Shown piece after piece: positions 23,288 to 36,300 of a stretch of DNA of 64,000 bases; positions within the stretch are counted from its first letter, which is position 1; every line of letters begins with the position of its first letter. Location: assembly GCA_002633025.1 (NCBI GenBank), contig NMRB01000003.1, positions 90,531-154,530 of the forward strand, given 5' to 3'. A program made the position numbers and the translations under genes. The notes under the pieces were generated by a model that saw only the letters and a program-made list of their open reading frames with translations, was not told the DNA's origin and ran no database searches. This stretch comes from Notospermus geniculatus (lineage: Eukaryota > Nemertea > Pilidiophora > Heteronemertea > Lineidae).

Positions 23288-26200
23288 ATCACCCGCATCA
23301 GTACACTGTAGATTACTAAGCTCCTGCAGAAGGTTGAACAGATGCTCAAAATGTCGTTCCTGAAGGAGCAGCACCATTGGAATCTGGTCACGTTGGGGTG
23401 GGGGTAAGTATGAAGCAGGCGTTGTCCCATCTTGCTTCTTAGGAGGACGAATAGCACCAACTGATACAAATACAAGCTGCAAGAGAGCAAAAATGTGTCA
23501 GTAATCACCTGTAAATGAAATTCAAAATGGCCACAATGGCAGCCATCTTGGTTGTGGAGTGATGGCCATGCTTTTCAACGGGTTTCTTCCTCTATCCACT
23601 GAAGATCTACTAGGGAAATTTAAGACCAACTCCTCCAGCGGTTGTTATCATCTGGAAGGTAATTCAAAATGGCTGCCGCAGCAGCAGCCATCTTCGCGGA
23701 GTCACAGGTCTGAATTTCAATAGGTGTCTTCCTCTACCAAGCCCAGAAATTTCAGATTTCAAATTCCTCCAGGAGTTTTTATAACAGCAGTGACACATAC
23801 CTGTCTATCTTTGAACTGCATTTCTCCTAATGACTTCTCATCAAGATCAACTGTCAATTCCTGGCCAAGTGTAATCATCCGAACGGGTCCATCACCAAGA
23901 AGTGAGCCAAGAATAGGTGTCAGCACCGAGCCTGTCCCCTGACTTGTCGGTGCAGGCACAGCAGGCAGCTGGCGCTCCTGCTGTTGTTGTTTTTGAAGAG
24001 TAGACCACCATCGTGTTACCTCTGCTCGGAGTTCGGCGATCAAATCTGTTGTGAGTACCTCGAGTGTCGTTTGCTAGAAAGAGCAAAAAAAGTTGCCAAA
24101 CTATTCGCCATCAGAACAGATTGTACTTTCATACTTTTCACAGATCATACTTTCCACTCCTTCCAAGCATTCACCATTACAACAGATCATACTTTCCTCT
24201 CATTCCAAGCATTCTTTCCAACACACAATGCCAGCTATGACGACACGCATTGGAACTAAGTTCCATCAAGTTGCAAATGGACAAGACGGGCAACACGTCA
24301 GTTAGAAAGGACACTGAAAACTCACCTTCTCAGCCATGCCAGCCGGCTGAAGAATTATATGTATAGTACAGCTCTGCTTATCTTGGAGCAGTTTCTGATG
24401 GCTGCTGATCCCCTCGCCCTTCAGCTGCCACGTGTGCAGGTGGAATGCGTATCTCTTCCTGAAACTTTCCAAATGGTTCTTCAGAAGAACCAGACCACGT
24501 TGGATGACTAGTAAACTAGACTCAGGACTCTGAAAAAGAGGAAAAGGATGGGTTGTAAAGTACCTGCGAAGATCTCACCAACATCACTTGTACTGGTAAT
24601 TCTATGGTAGTTTTGATCTGACAACGTGGGGTTATGTAAAACAACCATATAAATCCTATTCAGAAGGCAAACTGCGAGTGAATTTTTACACGAATGTCGG
24701 GTCAAATATCTGTTGATAGATTGGAACCATGAGTTTTCTCAACACGAACTTACCAGACTATCCATGCATCTCTGAATAAACTCCTCCTCCTTTCCTAAAC
24801 TACCATTGTCATCTGAAATTGACACAGGAAGAAAACTAAGGCAAGTACATGTAATTGTCAGTGGTCAAAGAAATAACAGACACTCTAATGTGCCTGTACA
24901 AGAATGTCATCAAAATTGATTCGGTACTGAATTATGCCAATATATGGAAGTACATCACTTGCCAGTCATGATGCATGCGCTTGTAAAGTTCCAAGTGAGA
25001 ACAACTTCAATCCTGGATCACGCAGACTGCATTATACTTACAATTGATGTAGTATGTGTTCAGATACTGAATGGCAGACATACTGACTTCACTGTTGTGA
25101 GCACGTAATGCAATTTGCCAGAGCTGGTCCATGCCACTTATCTAGGAAAAAGACAATGATGCCATCTATTATAACGAAAAGATCAAACACTATGCATGTT
25201 TCATTTTGGCATAGCTGCAACTCAAGAATTTACAACTATTTTGATTGTTATCTATATACCGCACTACTGAGTTCGGCCAACAACGGGGCCAAGTTACCAG
25301 CCTCGCCACCATTGGTTGCATATGGAGCCACATACAAGGACAGAATACTGAACACTCAGTATCGCTATGCAAGTTTCCAAAGAGAGTTTTCCTTGTAGAT
25401 GTGTCTATACTCACCACATCTTCAGACATAGGCTCATCAAAGGAAGCATTGGCCACCCTGGCTAGGTGACAGAGCTGTTGGAACAAGTTCAAACCTATCA
25501 CACTCATATTCTCAGGTTCCAGCCGTGGCATCTGAAAAACACAAATGAACACCAAGTAATGGTCTAGGCGCTGCTTCTGGGAGTGGAATTACGAAGAGAT
25601 ACATGTAACTCTGAATTATAACAACATGTATGAGAAGAAAACAGACTGTCAACCCTACCTTCTCCATAAATAGATGCTTAAACGTCTCAAGGCCCATAGC
25701 ATGGTGCTCCTTACTCTTAGCTTGCTGCAGGAACCAACTCAAACATTCGTATGTACTCTCAGGATTCTCAATCAAACAGGACCACAAGATATCCACTTGC
25801 TCAAGGCGTAACCCTGCAAGAAGAGACTTTTGATTCTGAAACTGCCAATTCAAATACACTTTACTTACGGTTGAGGAGTTTACGGACAGAACTGCAGAAA
25901 ATTTTCCACTGACATTAGAAACAACCAAATTCTAAAGCAAACTATTTCAGATCAGCGCACTCCATCGTACTCAAAGAATAGTTTTTCAAAGATCCACTGA
26001 TTTGATCACGAGACCGATAGAATTTCTAACTTACGAAATGATTCAGGGGATCCCATTGTTGAGAAAACACAGGATAAAAACTGAAGCCGCACATGCACAT
26101 CCTCACGGAATGTATACCTGGAAAGAGAGGAGGAGGTGTCTGAGGAGATTTGCTGGAAATTTACTCAGAAATCACACGAAACAGGATTCATCAGGTATTG

Positions 26201-29200
26201 GAGTCCCAGTAGCAGATGCCATCCCTTAGGATGTCTATAGGCCAAGTCTTCACTCTACCAAAACTTGATTAATATTTTGCCCTGACACTTCTGAAAATCA
26301 TTTCTTCCATTCATACTCACAAAGCATGGTGAGGCCTTGAAGACACTTTCTTCACTGAATTACTGAAGAAGATCAAGTCATTGAAGAAATGCTTCATCAT
26401 ATTCAGCTCTTTCTCTGCCCACCTGGAATCAAACAGAATGGGTGAAGTCATACAGACTCAGTACAGGTACAAATTACAATACACTGTATACCACCACCAG
26501 AACCGTCCTTAGCTGACTGATGTAATTGGCGAGTGATGTACTCCTGCATCAACAGGAACAAAGAACAATCACCAATCTTTAATCTTCCTGGTGTTTACTA
26601 CATACAGAGACATTGACAATCTTAAGTATGTGAAAAGGCCAGGATTTGACATGAGCAAGTACACTTAAAGATTCATTTTATCGCATGTTTTCCTTATCCA
26701 AGCAGAGACCAAACACATTAAAATTCATGAAGATCACTTCATAGTAATAGACCTTTTCTCCCAAATACATGTAATTGGTGAATGACATGTCCCTAAATTA
26801 TAAGGGACATTACACAGTCACCAATCTTTAATCTGCCTGGTGTTTACTACATACAGAGACATGGAGCATCTAAGTATGTGAAAAGGCCAGGATCTGACAG
26901 AAAATTTTGAATCTTGATGGTACAGCAATGATGAAGTATTCACTTAAAAGCGAGACCATTGCTCATTCAAGAATCATGAAATATCAAATACCCGTAACTT
27001 ACATGAGTACAGAGTATGTGTCAGCACCACCTCTGTACTGCTGAAATGACCCAAACAACTTCGGCAGCAATCGTAACGAGACCACAACCGATCGGTGGTT
27101 AGCAACGTTTTCTATACAAGCCTCAATGAATGCCATTCTTATGCGCCTGTCGGTTGAGAAACACACGAGAGAACAGAGAGCCTTCTCCGCTTCCACGTCA
27201 AGGCCTTCTGGAAGCTGGGCCTGAAACAAGAACAAAGTACATGCACACAGAGTAAACTGATCACATTTTGGAAATCCGACACACTGGCAGCAAGTTTGTT
27301 TTACTGAAAAGCGACACACTGGCAGCAAGTTTGTTTTACTGAAAAGCGACACACTGGCAGCAAGTTTGTTTTACTGAAAAGTGACACACTGGCAGCAAGT
27401 TTGTTTTACTGAAAAGTTGGAGAGAAAGAGAAGAAGACTTACAGCCACATCTTCCTGGACCAAGTCCCAGAGTAAAGTACTTCCCTTCTTACATACATCA
27501 TCGTATTTGAAGACACTCGACATGTTATCACAGCTATCATCCTCATGAGGCTGTGCATGATGATGAATAACAGCTGTAAATGAAGACAATGAGAATTGGT
27601 AACAGACTGTGACACTGACAGGGATATTCATGTCAATAAAAACAGAAAGCAAATTCAGAGAGATATCGCTCATGGGATCTCACTTACCTCTCGGTATGGG
27701 CAGATGGGAATGATACATCGACGCCATGCTCGCCAAGTGTTGGACTTGAGGACTGAAATGCGCATGAGCGTGTGCACGCACTTGGGCGTTGATGCGAGCC
27801 AGTTCATCATCATCACTTAGGACATCCTCGCCTTCGAAGTCCGCCATGTTCTTCACAGACTTTGTACTGATACGTGAGCTGTTGCAGCTGCCATCGTCGG
27901 GGCTGAGAATATCATCGATAAACTCACTATAAGGGAAGAAATTGCATAACCATTAACTAATAGCGTGATGTGAACACAACTTAGTTTTGTCCCCGAATCT
28001 CCCGGCTATTTCAACAATAACACTTGTTACAGGAATGGAAAGAAAATAACAGAACGCTTACCTCTGCATTTGCCTGTGATGTCTATGAGCCTGAATCCTT
28101 TGTAAGTAGTTAGTACAGTCGTACACTTCAGTCTCCACGCTGCTGTCAACAAACTCCTGCGAGGAGCTTGGTGATGTCACATGAGCTCTTGTCGGAAGCT
28201 CTTTCATCGTGGGCACGATGCCATCGTCATCCATAGATTCCTGGAATGATGAGAGACGATTCGAATGATAAGGGACAGCTGTTTTTTTCCATCATCAGTT
28301 ATCTGTAGATCATAACTGACAGTGTTCTTCACAAGGATCTTGGATGGTTGACCACAGCACAGAGCTCTGCTCTTTTTCAGTTTCAGTAAAAGGACATATC
28401 CACTGCTGAGATGGGGGGCATGACAATTGAAGTAATAGCTCAGTGAATGTACTATGAAGTACACAGATTGTACAGTATGGCTCATCTTATTATCTACCAC
28501 ACTCCCCTGATCTTGAGTAGAGATAGTTCCTTTCACCATTGGAGGGAAGGCAGAGCTAGGCTTTGTCCGACCGGCTGCACCCCCCTCCCCCAACTTCTTG
28601 TTTTTCCAGTAACATGAGCACATTGGTAAATAAAGGACGTCCCTCTGATGTTAAGATGAAGACAGTGTGACTCAAACAACCATGCATTTATAGATGACCA
28701 GTATAGAGCTTGTGCAGATGATGCCACCACAGGAAAATCCGCCATCTTGACGGTCAAATGACGTCGTCGACCCACGTGGTGCACTTTGTCGTCAGCACAA
28801 GTGGAGTGTGTGTGACTTCAACGATGATGTGATATACATGTGGCACACTTTGTTGTCGACGTCAACATGGTGGAGTCGACTGCTGGCCAAAAGTGACGTC
28901 ATATGAGCCACTGCACAAGCTCTATACAAACAGCGACAACAACAGTGGACAACTTCTCCTGGAAATGTTTTAAAGCCCCTCTGTATTGAATTTTACGGTA
29001 TTTTCAAAATGTTAGGAGAGTGCACGTAGAGGTCTCATAGCTCGTGAAGGTCCCCAAAATGCTTGTCTGATATGTGCTTCAGAGAAACAAGGCCTAGTTT
29101 TCAGCAAACATTAAAGAAACTGCAGGGAGAGCTCTAATATATTCAGATAGAACATAGTACATTTTACACTACACTGACGTCGTTTTTTTCCAAATTGAAT

Positions 29201-32200
29201 ACAGGGGGGCTTTAAGAATGCCAGGCCATTCAAACAATGTGCATGTAACCACTGCAGCATCATCAGGTAGTACTGCAACGTCATTACTTTATAAAAGGCA
29301 AAGCTTGGTGACTTTTTGAGAGAGGGAGAGACTGCGTGAATGTACCGACTGACATATGGTAATCAAGTGTAGAGACCATAACTTGGCAGACAACAATCTT
29401 GCCTGGACATAGAACCGTAAAAGTACAACGGATACAGAACACGTATATGTACAGTGTACATCAGCTGTATTTTTTTGCTTTTGCACATACGGTACATTGA
29501 TTAAAGCGTACACATTAAAGTTATGTACTCCAAAACCACTAAAGGGGGATAAGGTCTGCTTAACAGACATGCGGAGTGTGAAATATGCCATTCCCAGCCA
29601 GAGTAAAATAACCTGCCACTTCAAGAATAGGATGTGAAGGTAGGAGACATTGAAGCACTGCAGTAAAGCTTGACTGAATCTGAGAATGCCGAGGGCTATA
29701 TATGCTAGTTTAAACTGAGACTTGATTAGGGGAACCCAGGGAAACCACAAAAGGCAATTTAAATACCTACTCTCACCAAGGTTGGGGGCACGTGTGCAAT
29801 AGAACCTCCCTTAATGGACATCTCTGTTAGGAGGACACCCCTCAATTAAGGACACCATGGTTCAACCCCCCCCCCCCCCCAGTTTGTCATTTCTACTAAT
29901 TTTGGCCTCTGTAANCCTCCTTTAAAGGACACCAAGGTTGGGACACATGTGCAATAGAACCTCCCTTAAAAGGACACCTTTGTAGTGTTAGGAGGACACC
30001 ATGGTTCACCCCCCCCCCCAATTTGTCATTTCTACTAATTTTGCCCTCTGTAATCAGGACCCCTCACTCTAAAGGAGAGTATCTTCAGTCCTCAAGATGC
30101 CCTTAATAGAGATTCCACTGCCCACAGTATACTTTACATGTTAGTCATGCAGGGCAACTGGCCTCAAGGATTCAAACTTAAAACAGTCAAAAAAGTTAAA
30201 CAAGCAAGGTACCGTAGGTATTTTTGCAACCATGAAAAGTCCACCTCAGACTCAGTCATTGACACACCATGAGCCAAGCACTACACAAAGACTGGCCCCT
30301 CTAAAGCAGGCATGAACGACCTACCACAAGAGGTTCAGAACGATGGTGTTGGTCACCTTCTTCTACCACGACACGACTGCCCTCTTTGCTTGTTTTCTTA
30401 GGCCGTCTGCGTTTGTCACTTGCCTGAGAAGAATCCATTTCACCGATGTGTCTGCTGTGATGTCGATGATGACACGGACGCTCCGGCGTGATCTCCTCCT
30501 CTTCCTCGTCATCTTCTTCCCCGTCGCTCTCCTCAGTACTTATTTCAGCATCGCCCTCGTCGCCAGAATGCGACGCATGGACGATCTTCAAATTCTGTCG
30601 CTTGAATCGCTGGGCTATGCGACCAGCAGTGTCCATCTGGCATCGATGGACTCGGACCTGTCCAGGTGATGACTCGCACATCTGCTCCGTCTCTGACATT
30701 CCCTCGTTTTCACTCTCACTCTCACTTCCCGACTCCTCGCTGTGATCTATATGATCAACATGATGGGGTCTGATCCGATGTCGGTGATGTCTACGATGGT
30801 GGCAGTGATGATGGCTGTGACCGTGGTGATGCATCTCGTCACTCGGCAGGCTGTCTTCACTGACGTTACTGAGATCACTGTTAGCACAGAGGCTGCTGTT
30901 TTCTGAATCTTCCGTCTGGGACACATGGATCTCTTGGTTGTTCATTCTAACATCTTCATCACTGCATGGGCTGTTCGGGTGCTCAGGATTGACCTGAAGA
31001 AAAATTAAGCAAAAATATTCTAATTCACTTCCAAAAATGACAACTTTGGCATCAAGCATCATTTGCATTGTCACAATCTTACACTGTGCTTCATGGAGTG
31101 ATCATCAAATTTCCAATGAATTTCAAGATACAACGACAATACTGAACTAACCTTCCTGCTGTCACCTTTTGATCTTCCCTTACGAATCTCATCCGACTTT
31201 TCACTTGGGCTGATGTCATGTTTCCCTGGCTCACCGACCCCAGCACCTGTGGCAGAATGCATACGAGACATTTAATCGAGAGCAGGCCTTGAAACATCGG
31301 CCCAGTTTTCACAGTAACTCTCTCATCAGCAACCTCACATCTTGAAGAAAAATTTGCAGGAATTTTCAAGTTCTAAGATCAGCTGGATTCTCCATTTGAA
31401 CCGACACAAACACAGGTGGCTCACCTTTTTCAATATCTTCATTTTCCTTCACAATAGCTGTATACTGTCCATGGCCATGTTGTGCCACCGCTGAAACACT
31501 TGCTCGATTACCACTAGCAGATGTCCAAACACGCTTTATCAGGTTCGATGCTAGATATAAAGTCTTTAGAAAAAGAAATTCGACATCATTAGTTAGTGTA
31601 CATGTCGGCAGTTTTCTGAGAAAAACTCATTCACATGAAAGAGCACCTGCATACTGAGTGTAATTTTAATAAAATCAAAAGTGTAATGGTCGTTTACACC
31701 CATGCAGCTGATAACCAGACCAACTGAAAGCAACATGACAAACCTGTTCCGTGTGCATAGACGGTTCCAATCCTGATATCAACTTGAGTAGATGTTGAAC
31801 ACGTTCAATATCGAGATTCTTGATAAGTGATATCAATACATCATGGACTTGTTTTCCACAATGTTTCAACTGTAAAATCGAATAAGTCAAATGAAGAAAC
31901 ATCCCAACTGGAAACACAGCCTCGTGTTGAGAAACTGATCAGAATCACCAGGGATTTGAGAAAACAAGTTGAGGTGCCAATGGGTCATTCTAGTCAACCT
32001 ATAGAGGAATCCCACTGACGTCATCAAATTATGTGACTGGCCGTCAAAATGACGCAAACTGGCGACAACAGAGTGCTACACGTGGATTGACATTACGCCT
32101 GACCTGACGAGACAGTACACGAAATAATGTCATCGCGTCATCGTGACGTTCCTTCAGGAAACACGTGGTCAATTTGACGGTCAACGTGGCCTTTATGACG

Positions 32201-33366
32201 TCACGTGGGAAACCTCTCTATAGGCCAGTTCAAATGAATTTTTTGACAAAACCACAACTCGATGTCCATTCTTACCTGAGAGGCAGCCCAAATACAGTCA
32301 ATATGTTCATTGGTTATGCGTCCTTCAACGGCGAGGAAATTCAAGATCATCTGACTCTGTTTGATTATCTGTAAAAGGAAGTTTGAAACCAATAATTAGG
32401 TGTGCATCATATTTGGGTGGATCAGAGCAAAGGCTGCCAAGTGATGAAGATGCAATTCGAGGAACCTCTCAGTACAGACATCTCTGTCAGGGGAACACCT
32501 CTCTATTGAGGCCATCAAGCTCAATCCTAAGTCCTAAGTTATTTCTATTCATTCTGACCTCTGTGATCAGGACACCCAGCATCTCTGTCCAAAAGGTGTC
32601 CTTACAGACAGGTTCAATTGGACTCTTTAGGCTGGGATTTCACTGCGCAGATAATTTGCATCTCTTACCTCAATATGCAAATTAGGACCAAAGATATGTT
32701 CCAGAAGTTTGTTCTCGATAAGCCATGAGGCGAGCTTGTTCCCTGTACTCTCAGCATCAACTATTGTCTCACTATTGCAGTTCTCATTGTACATGTTGAT
32801 TTGGTTCTAAAAAGGCAAACAAAATGGACCCTATTCATGTATTATGTCATGGTGATTCCTGGGGATTTGCATAGTGTAAAAGGTATCACAAAAGAAGATC
32901 AGAACCGCCATGGCTCTGAACACATCGGATCCACATACAACTTGCAAGATCTCCGATTCTTCAAAATACTAGTCTGTGAGACGGTGATGATTTTTGAAAT
33001 GACCCCTGTCTCAGCACCTCATATTCAGCACTGAATGAGGGATTCCAGCGTGATATCTCCTGAACATGTGTCACAGATTCAAGTCCCATCACCAATGGAC
33101 TACACTTCAGGAATGCAAAAAGCCAGGTGGAAATTGAAACCACATGAGAGTTGTGCCTACATTCTGTACTTACATTTATCTGACTGATTCCAGCCATTCG
33201 TATTGTGAGTGTAGAACAGGTGAAATACTTAAATGCTAAATTCAACACCTCGGAGTCGTACGTCGCAGCGGTGTCCAACGGTTCCTTCACCGCAGCCCAC
33301 ATCAGATCCGTCATGTTTCTAGAGCCAGCCATTCTGAGATCTTTATCAGAGAGTTTACACATATAC
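23288..33366 (-). CDS. USP34: USP34 exon block, copy A (20 exons)
   Basis: Exons: 33174-33366, 32669-32806, 32276-32368, 31744-31869, 31425-31563, 31152-31246, 30325-30993, 28062-28240, 27688-27926, 27443-27573, 27003-27220, 26321-26422, 26035-26117, 25659-25813, 25415-25531, 25042-25141, 24754-24812, 24326-24529, 23801-24073 and 23288-23476. They cover the region from YMCKLSDKDLRMAGSRN to the ubiquitin-like-fold region (DLIAELRAEVTRWW, PVRMITLGQELTVDLDEK, LVFVSVGA). The 669-nt exon is low-complexity: acidic, Ser-rich and with a His-rich run, as at the same place in human. Every exon is open, and the 3' end joins the single-copy downstream exons in phase 0. At the 5' end the block abuts copy B instead of an intron (see 33342-33507). 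If only one copy is real, this or copy B plus the single-copy parts gives about 3630 residues, close to human USP34. Confidence 0.93.
27277..27416. repeat. 35-bp tandem repeat, four copies
   Basis: Four consecutive copies of a 35-bp unit starting GACACACTGGCAGCAAGTTT, in an intron of USP34 copy A next to exon 27443-27573. Copy B has one unit at the matching place (about 37673), and that unit is split by an inserted element. Confidence 0.9.
28240..30324. other. Large USP34 intron, copy A, rich in fold-back elements
   Basis: No coding. It holds an inverted-repeat element about 28694-28931 (ends TATAGAGCTTGTGCAG / CTGCACAAGCTCTATA), a second at about 28972-29215 (ends TAAAGCCCCTCTGTATT / AATACAGGGGGGCTTTA), and the GAACCTCC…GGACACC family with an n at 29915. 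The first two also sit at the matching place in copy B (about 39692-39926 and 39966-40219), so they predate the two copies. Confidence 0.7.
31996..32224. mobile_element. Fold-back element in USP34 intron (shared by both copies)
   Basis: Ends CTATAGAGGAATCCCACTGACGTCA and TGACGTCACGTGGGAAACCTCTCTATAG are imperfect inverted repeats around a non-coding body with many TGACG motifs. The matching element in copy B is at about 42910-43136. Confidence 0.6.
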
Positions 33367-33370
33367 CTGT

Positions 33371-36300
33371 AAATGCTCAAAATGTCGTTCCTGAAGGAGC
33401 AGCACCATTGGAATCTGGTCACGTTGGGGTGGGGGTAAGTATGAAGCAGGCGTTGTCCCATCTTGCTTCTTAGGAGGACGAATAGCACCAACTGATACAA
33501 ATACAAGCTGCAAGAGAGCAAAAATGTGTCAGTAATCACCTGTAAATGAAATTCAAAATGGCCACAATGGCAGCCATCTTGGTTGTGGAGTGATGGCCAT
33601 GCTTTTCAACGGGTTTCTTCCTCTATCCACTGAAGATCTACTAGGGAAATTTAAGACCAACTCCTCCAGCGGTTGTTATCATCTGGAAGGTAATTCAAAA
33701 TGGCTGCCGCAGCAGCAGCCATCTTGGCGGAATCACAGGTCTGAATTTCAATAGGTGTCTTCCTCTACCAAGCCCAGAAATTTCAGATTTCAAATTCCTC
33801 CAGGAGTTTTTATAACAGCAGTGACACATACCTGTCTATCTTTGAACTGCATTTCTCCTAATGACTTCTCATCAAGATCAACTGTCAATTCCTGGCCAAG
33901 TGTAATCATCCGAACGGGTCCATCACCAAGAAGTGAGCCAAGAATAGGTGTCAGCACCGAGCCTGTCCCCTGACTTGTCGGTGCGGGCACAGCAGGCAGC
34001 TGGCGCTCCTGTTGTTGTTGTTTTTGAAGAGTAGACCACCATCGTGTTACCTCTGCTCGGAGTTCGGCGATCAAATCTGTTGTGAGTACCTCGAGTGTCG
34101 TTTGCTAGAAAGAGCAAAAAAAGTTGCCAAACTATTCGCCATCAGAACAGATTGTACTTTCATACTTTTCACAGATCATACTTTCCACTCCTTCCAAGCA
34201 TTCACCATTACAACAGATCATACTTTCCTCTCATTCCAAGCATTCTTTCCAACACACAATGCCAGCTATGACGACACGCATTGGAACTAAGTTCCATCAA
34301 GTTGCAAATGGACAAGACGGGCAACACGTCAGTTAGAAAGGACACTGAAAACTCACCTTCTCAGCCATGCCAGCCGGCTGAAGAATTATATGTATAGTAC
34401 AGCTCTGCTTATCTTGGAGCAGTTTCTGATGGCTGCTGATCCCCTCGCCCTTCAGCTGCCACGTGTGCAGGTGGAATGCGTATCTCTTCCTGAAACTTTC
34501 CAAATGGTTCTTCAGAAGAACCAGACCACGTTGGATGACTAGTAAACTAGACTCAGGACTCTGAAAAGAGGAAAAGGGTGGGTTGTAAAGCACCTGCAAA
34601 GCCTCATCAACATCACTTGTAATAGGCCGGCGACTTTACTGCCGTTAGAGGCCACCACCAGTTAGCAGCCCAGAACGTCATGGAATTTGACATCATGGAG
34701 AAGAAATGCACGCCATGACGTCATCCATAATAACGTGGACGCCATGGCTTATGCCTGCGATGTCGAATTTTGTGACGTTTTACGACAGCTAACCGGCGGC
34801 CTCTTATGGCGGTAAAGTCTCCCATTCCACTGTAATTTTAATTTTGGTCTGACGAAGCTGTGTTATGTAAAGTGACCATAAGTCTGTTCAGAAGGCAAAC
34901 TGTGAGTGAAATTTCACAGGAATGTCAGGTCAAATATCTGCTGATAGATTGGAACCATGAATTTTCTCGACACAAACTTACCAGACTATCCATGCATCTC
35001 TGAATAAACTCCTCCTCCTTTCCTAAACTACCATTGTCATCTGAAATTGACACCGAGAGAAAACTGAGACAAGTACATGTACATGTAATCATCAAGGAAA
35101 TAACAGACCCTCTAATTTGCATGTACAAGAATGTCATCAAAATTGATTCGGTGCTGAATTATGCCAATGTATGGAAGTACATCACTCGCCAGTGATGATA
35201 CATGCACTTGTAAAGTCCCAAGTCAGAACAACTTCAATCCTGGATAATGCAGACGGCATTATACTTACAATTGATGTAGTATGTGTTCAGATACTGAATG
35301 GCAGACATACTGACTTCACTGTTGTGGGCACGTAATGCAATTTGCCAGAGCTGGTCCATGCCACTTATCTAGGAAAAAGACAATGATGCCATCTGTTATA
35401 ACGAAAAGATCAAACACTTAAGGCCCGTTTCCACTAGAGCGTTTTACGCCGCGTGATGCGTCAAATCTTTTGTTATTTTCCGCCGCTCTGCTTCCAAACA
35501 ATGGGAAAGCGTCAAAACGCGGCGTAAAACGCTCAAGTGGAAACGGGCCTTTATGCATGTTTCATTTTGGCACAGCCGCAACTCAAGAATTTACGACTAT
35601 TTTGAGTGATATCTATAATATACCGCACTACTGAGTAATAGGCCTACAACGGGGCCAAGTTTCCAGCCTCGCCACAATTGGTTGCATATGGAGCCACATA
35701 CCAGGACAGAATACTGAACACTGAGTATCCCTATGCAAGTTTCCAAAGAGTGTTTTCCTTGTCAATGTGTCCATACTCACCACATCTTCAGACATAGGCT
35801 CATCAAAGGAAGCATTGGCCACCCTGGCTAGGTGACAGAGCTGTTGGAACAAGTTCAAACCTATCACACTCATATTCTCAGGTTCCAGCCGTGGCATCTG
35901 AAAAACACAAATGAACACAAAGTCACGGTCGAGGCCATACCTCTGGAAGTGGAATTAGGAAGAGATACATGTAACTCTGAATCACAACTACATGTTTGAG
36001 AAGAAAACAGACTGTCAACCCTACCTTCTCCATAAATAGATGCTTAAACGTCTCAAGGCCCATAGCATGGTGCTCCTTACTCTTAGCTTGCTGCAGGAAC
36101 CAACTCAAACATTCGTATGTACTCTCTGGATTCTCAATCAAACATGACCACAAGATATCCACTTGCTCAAGGCGTAACCCTGCAAGAAGAGACTTTTGAT
36201 TCTGAAACTGCCAATTCAAATGCAGTTAAACTGTATTTGAATTGGCAGTTTCAGAACCATTTCTCAACCGCAAGTAAACTGAGTTTACTTACGGTTGAGA

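Larger units (their letters stand above)
23342..33371. repeat. Tandem duplication unit A (about 10.0 kb)
   Basis: The sequence from ATGCTCAAAATGTCGTTCC (about 23343) to CACATATACCTGTAAA (about 33371) is repeated almost base for base in 33372-44350. Exons differ mostly by silent changes. Introns differ by small indels and whole inserted elements. No spacer separates the units. Confidence 0.95.

Noticed and set aside
27277-27416. Repeat array as a CRISPR-like structure
   Set aside because: The units are directly contiguous with no unique spacers, and the genome is an animal one.
30488-30745. Plus-strand Ser-rich frames opposite the large USP34 exon (also at 41381-41638)
   Set aside because: They are shadows of the acidic and Ser-rich minus-strand exon.
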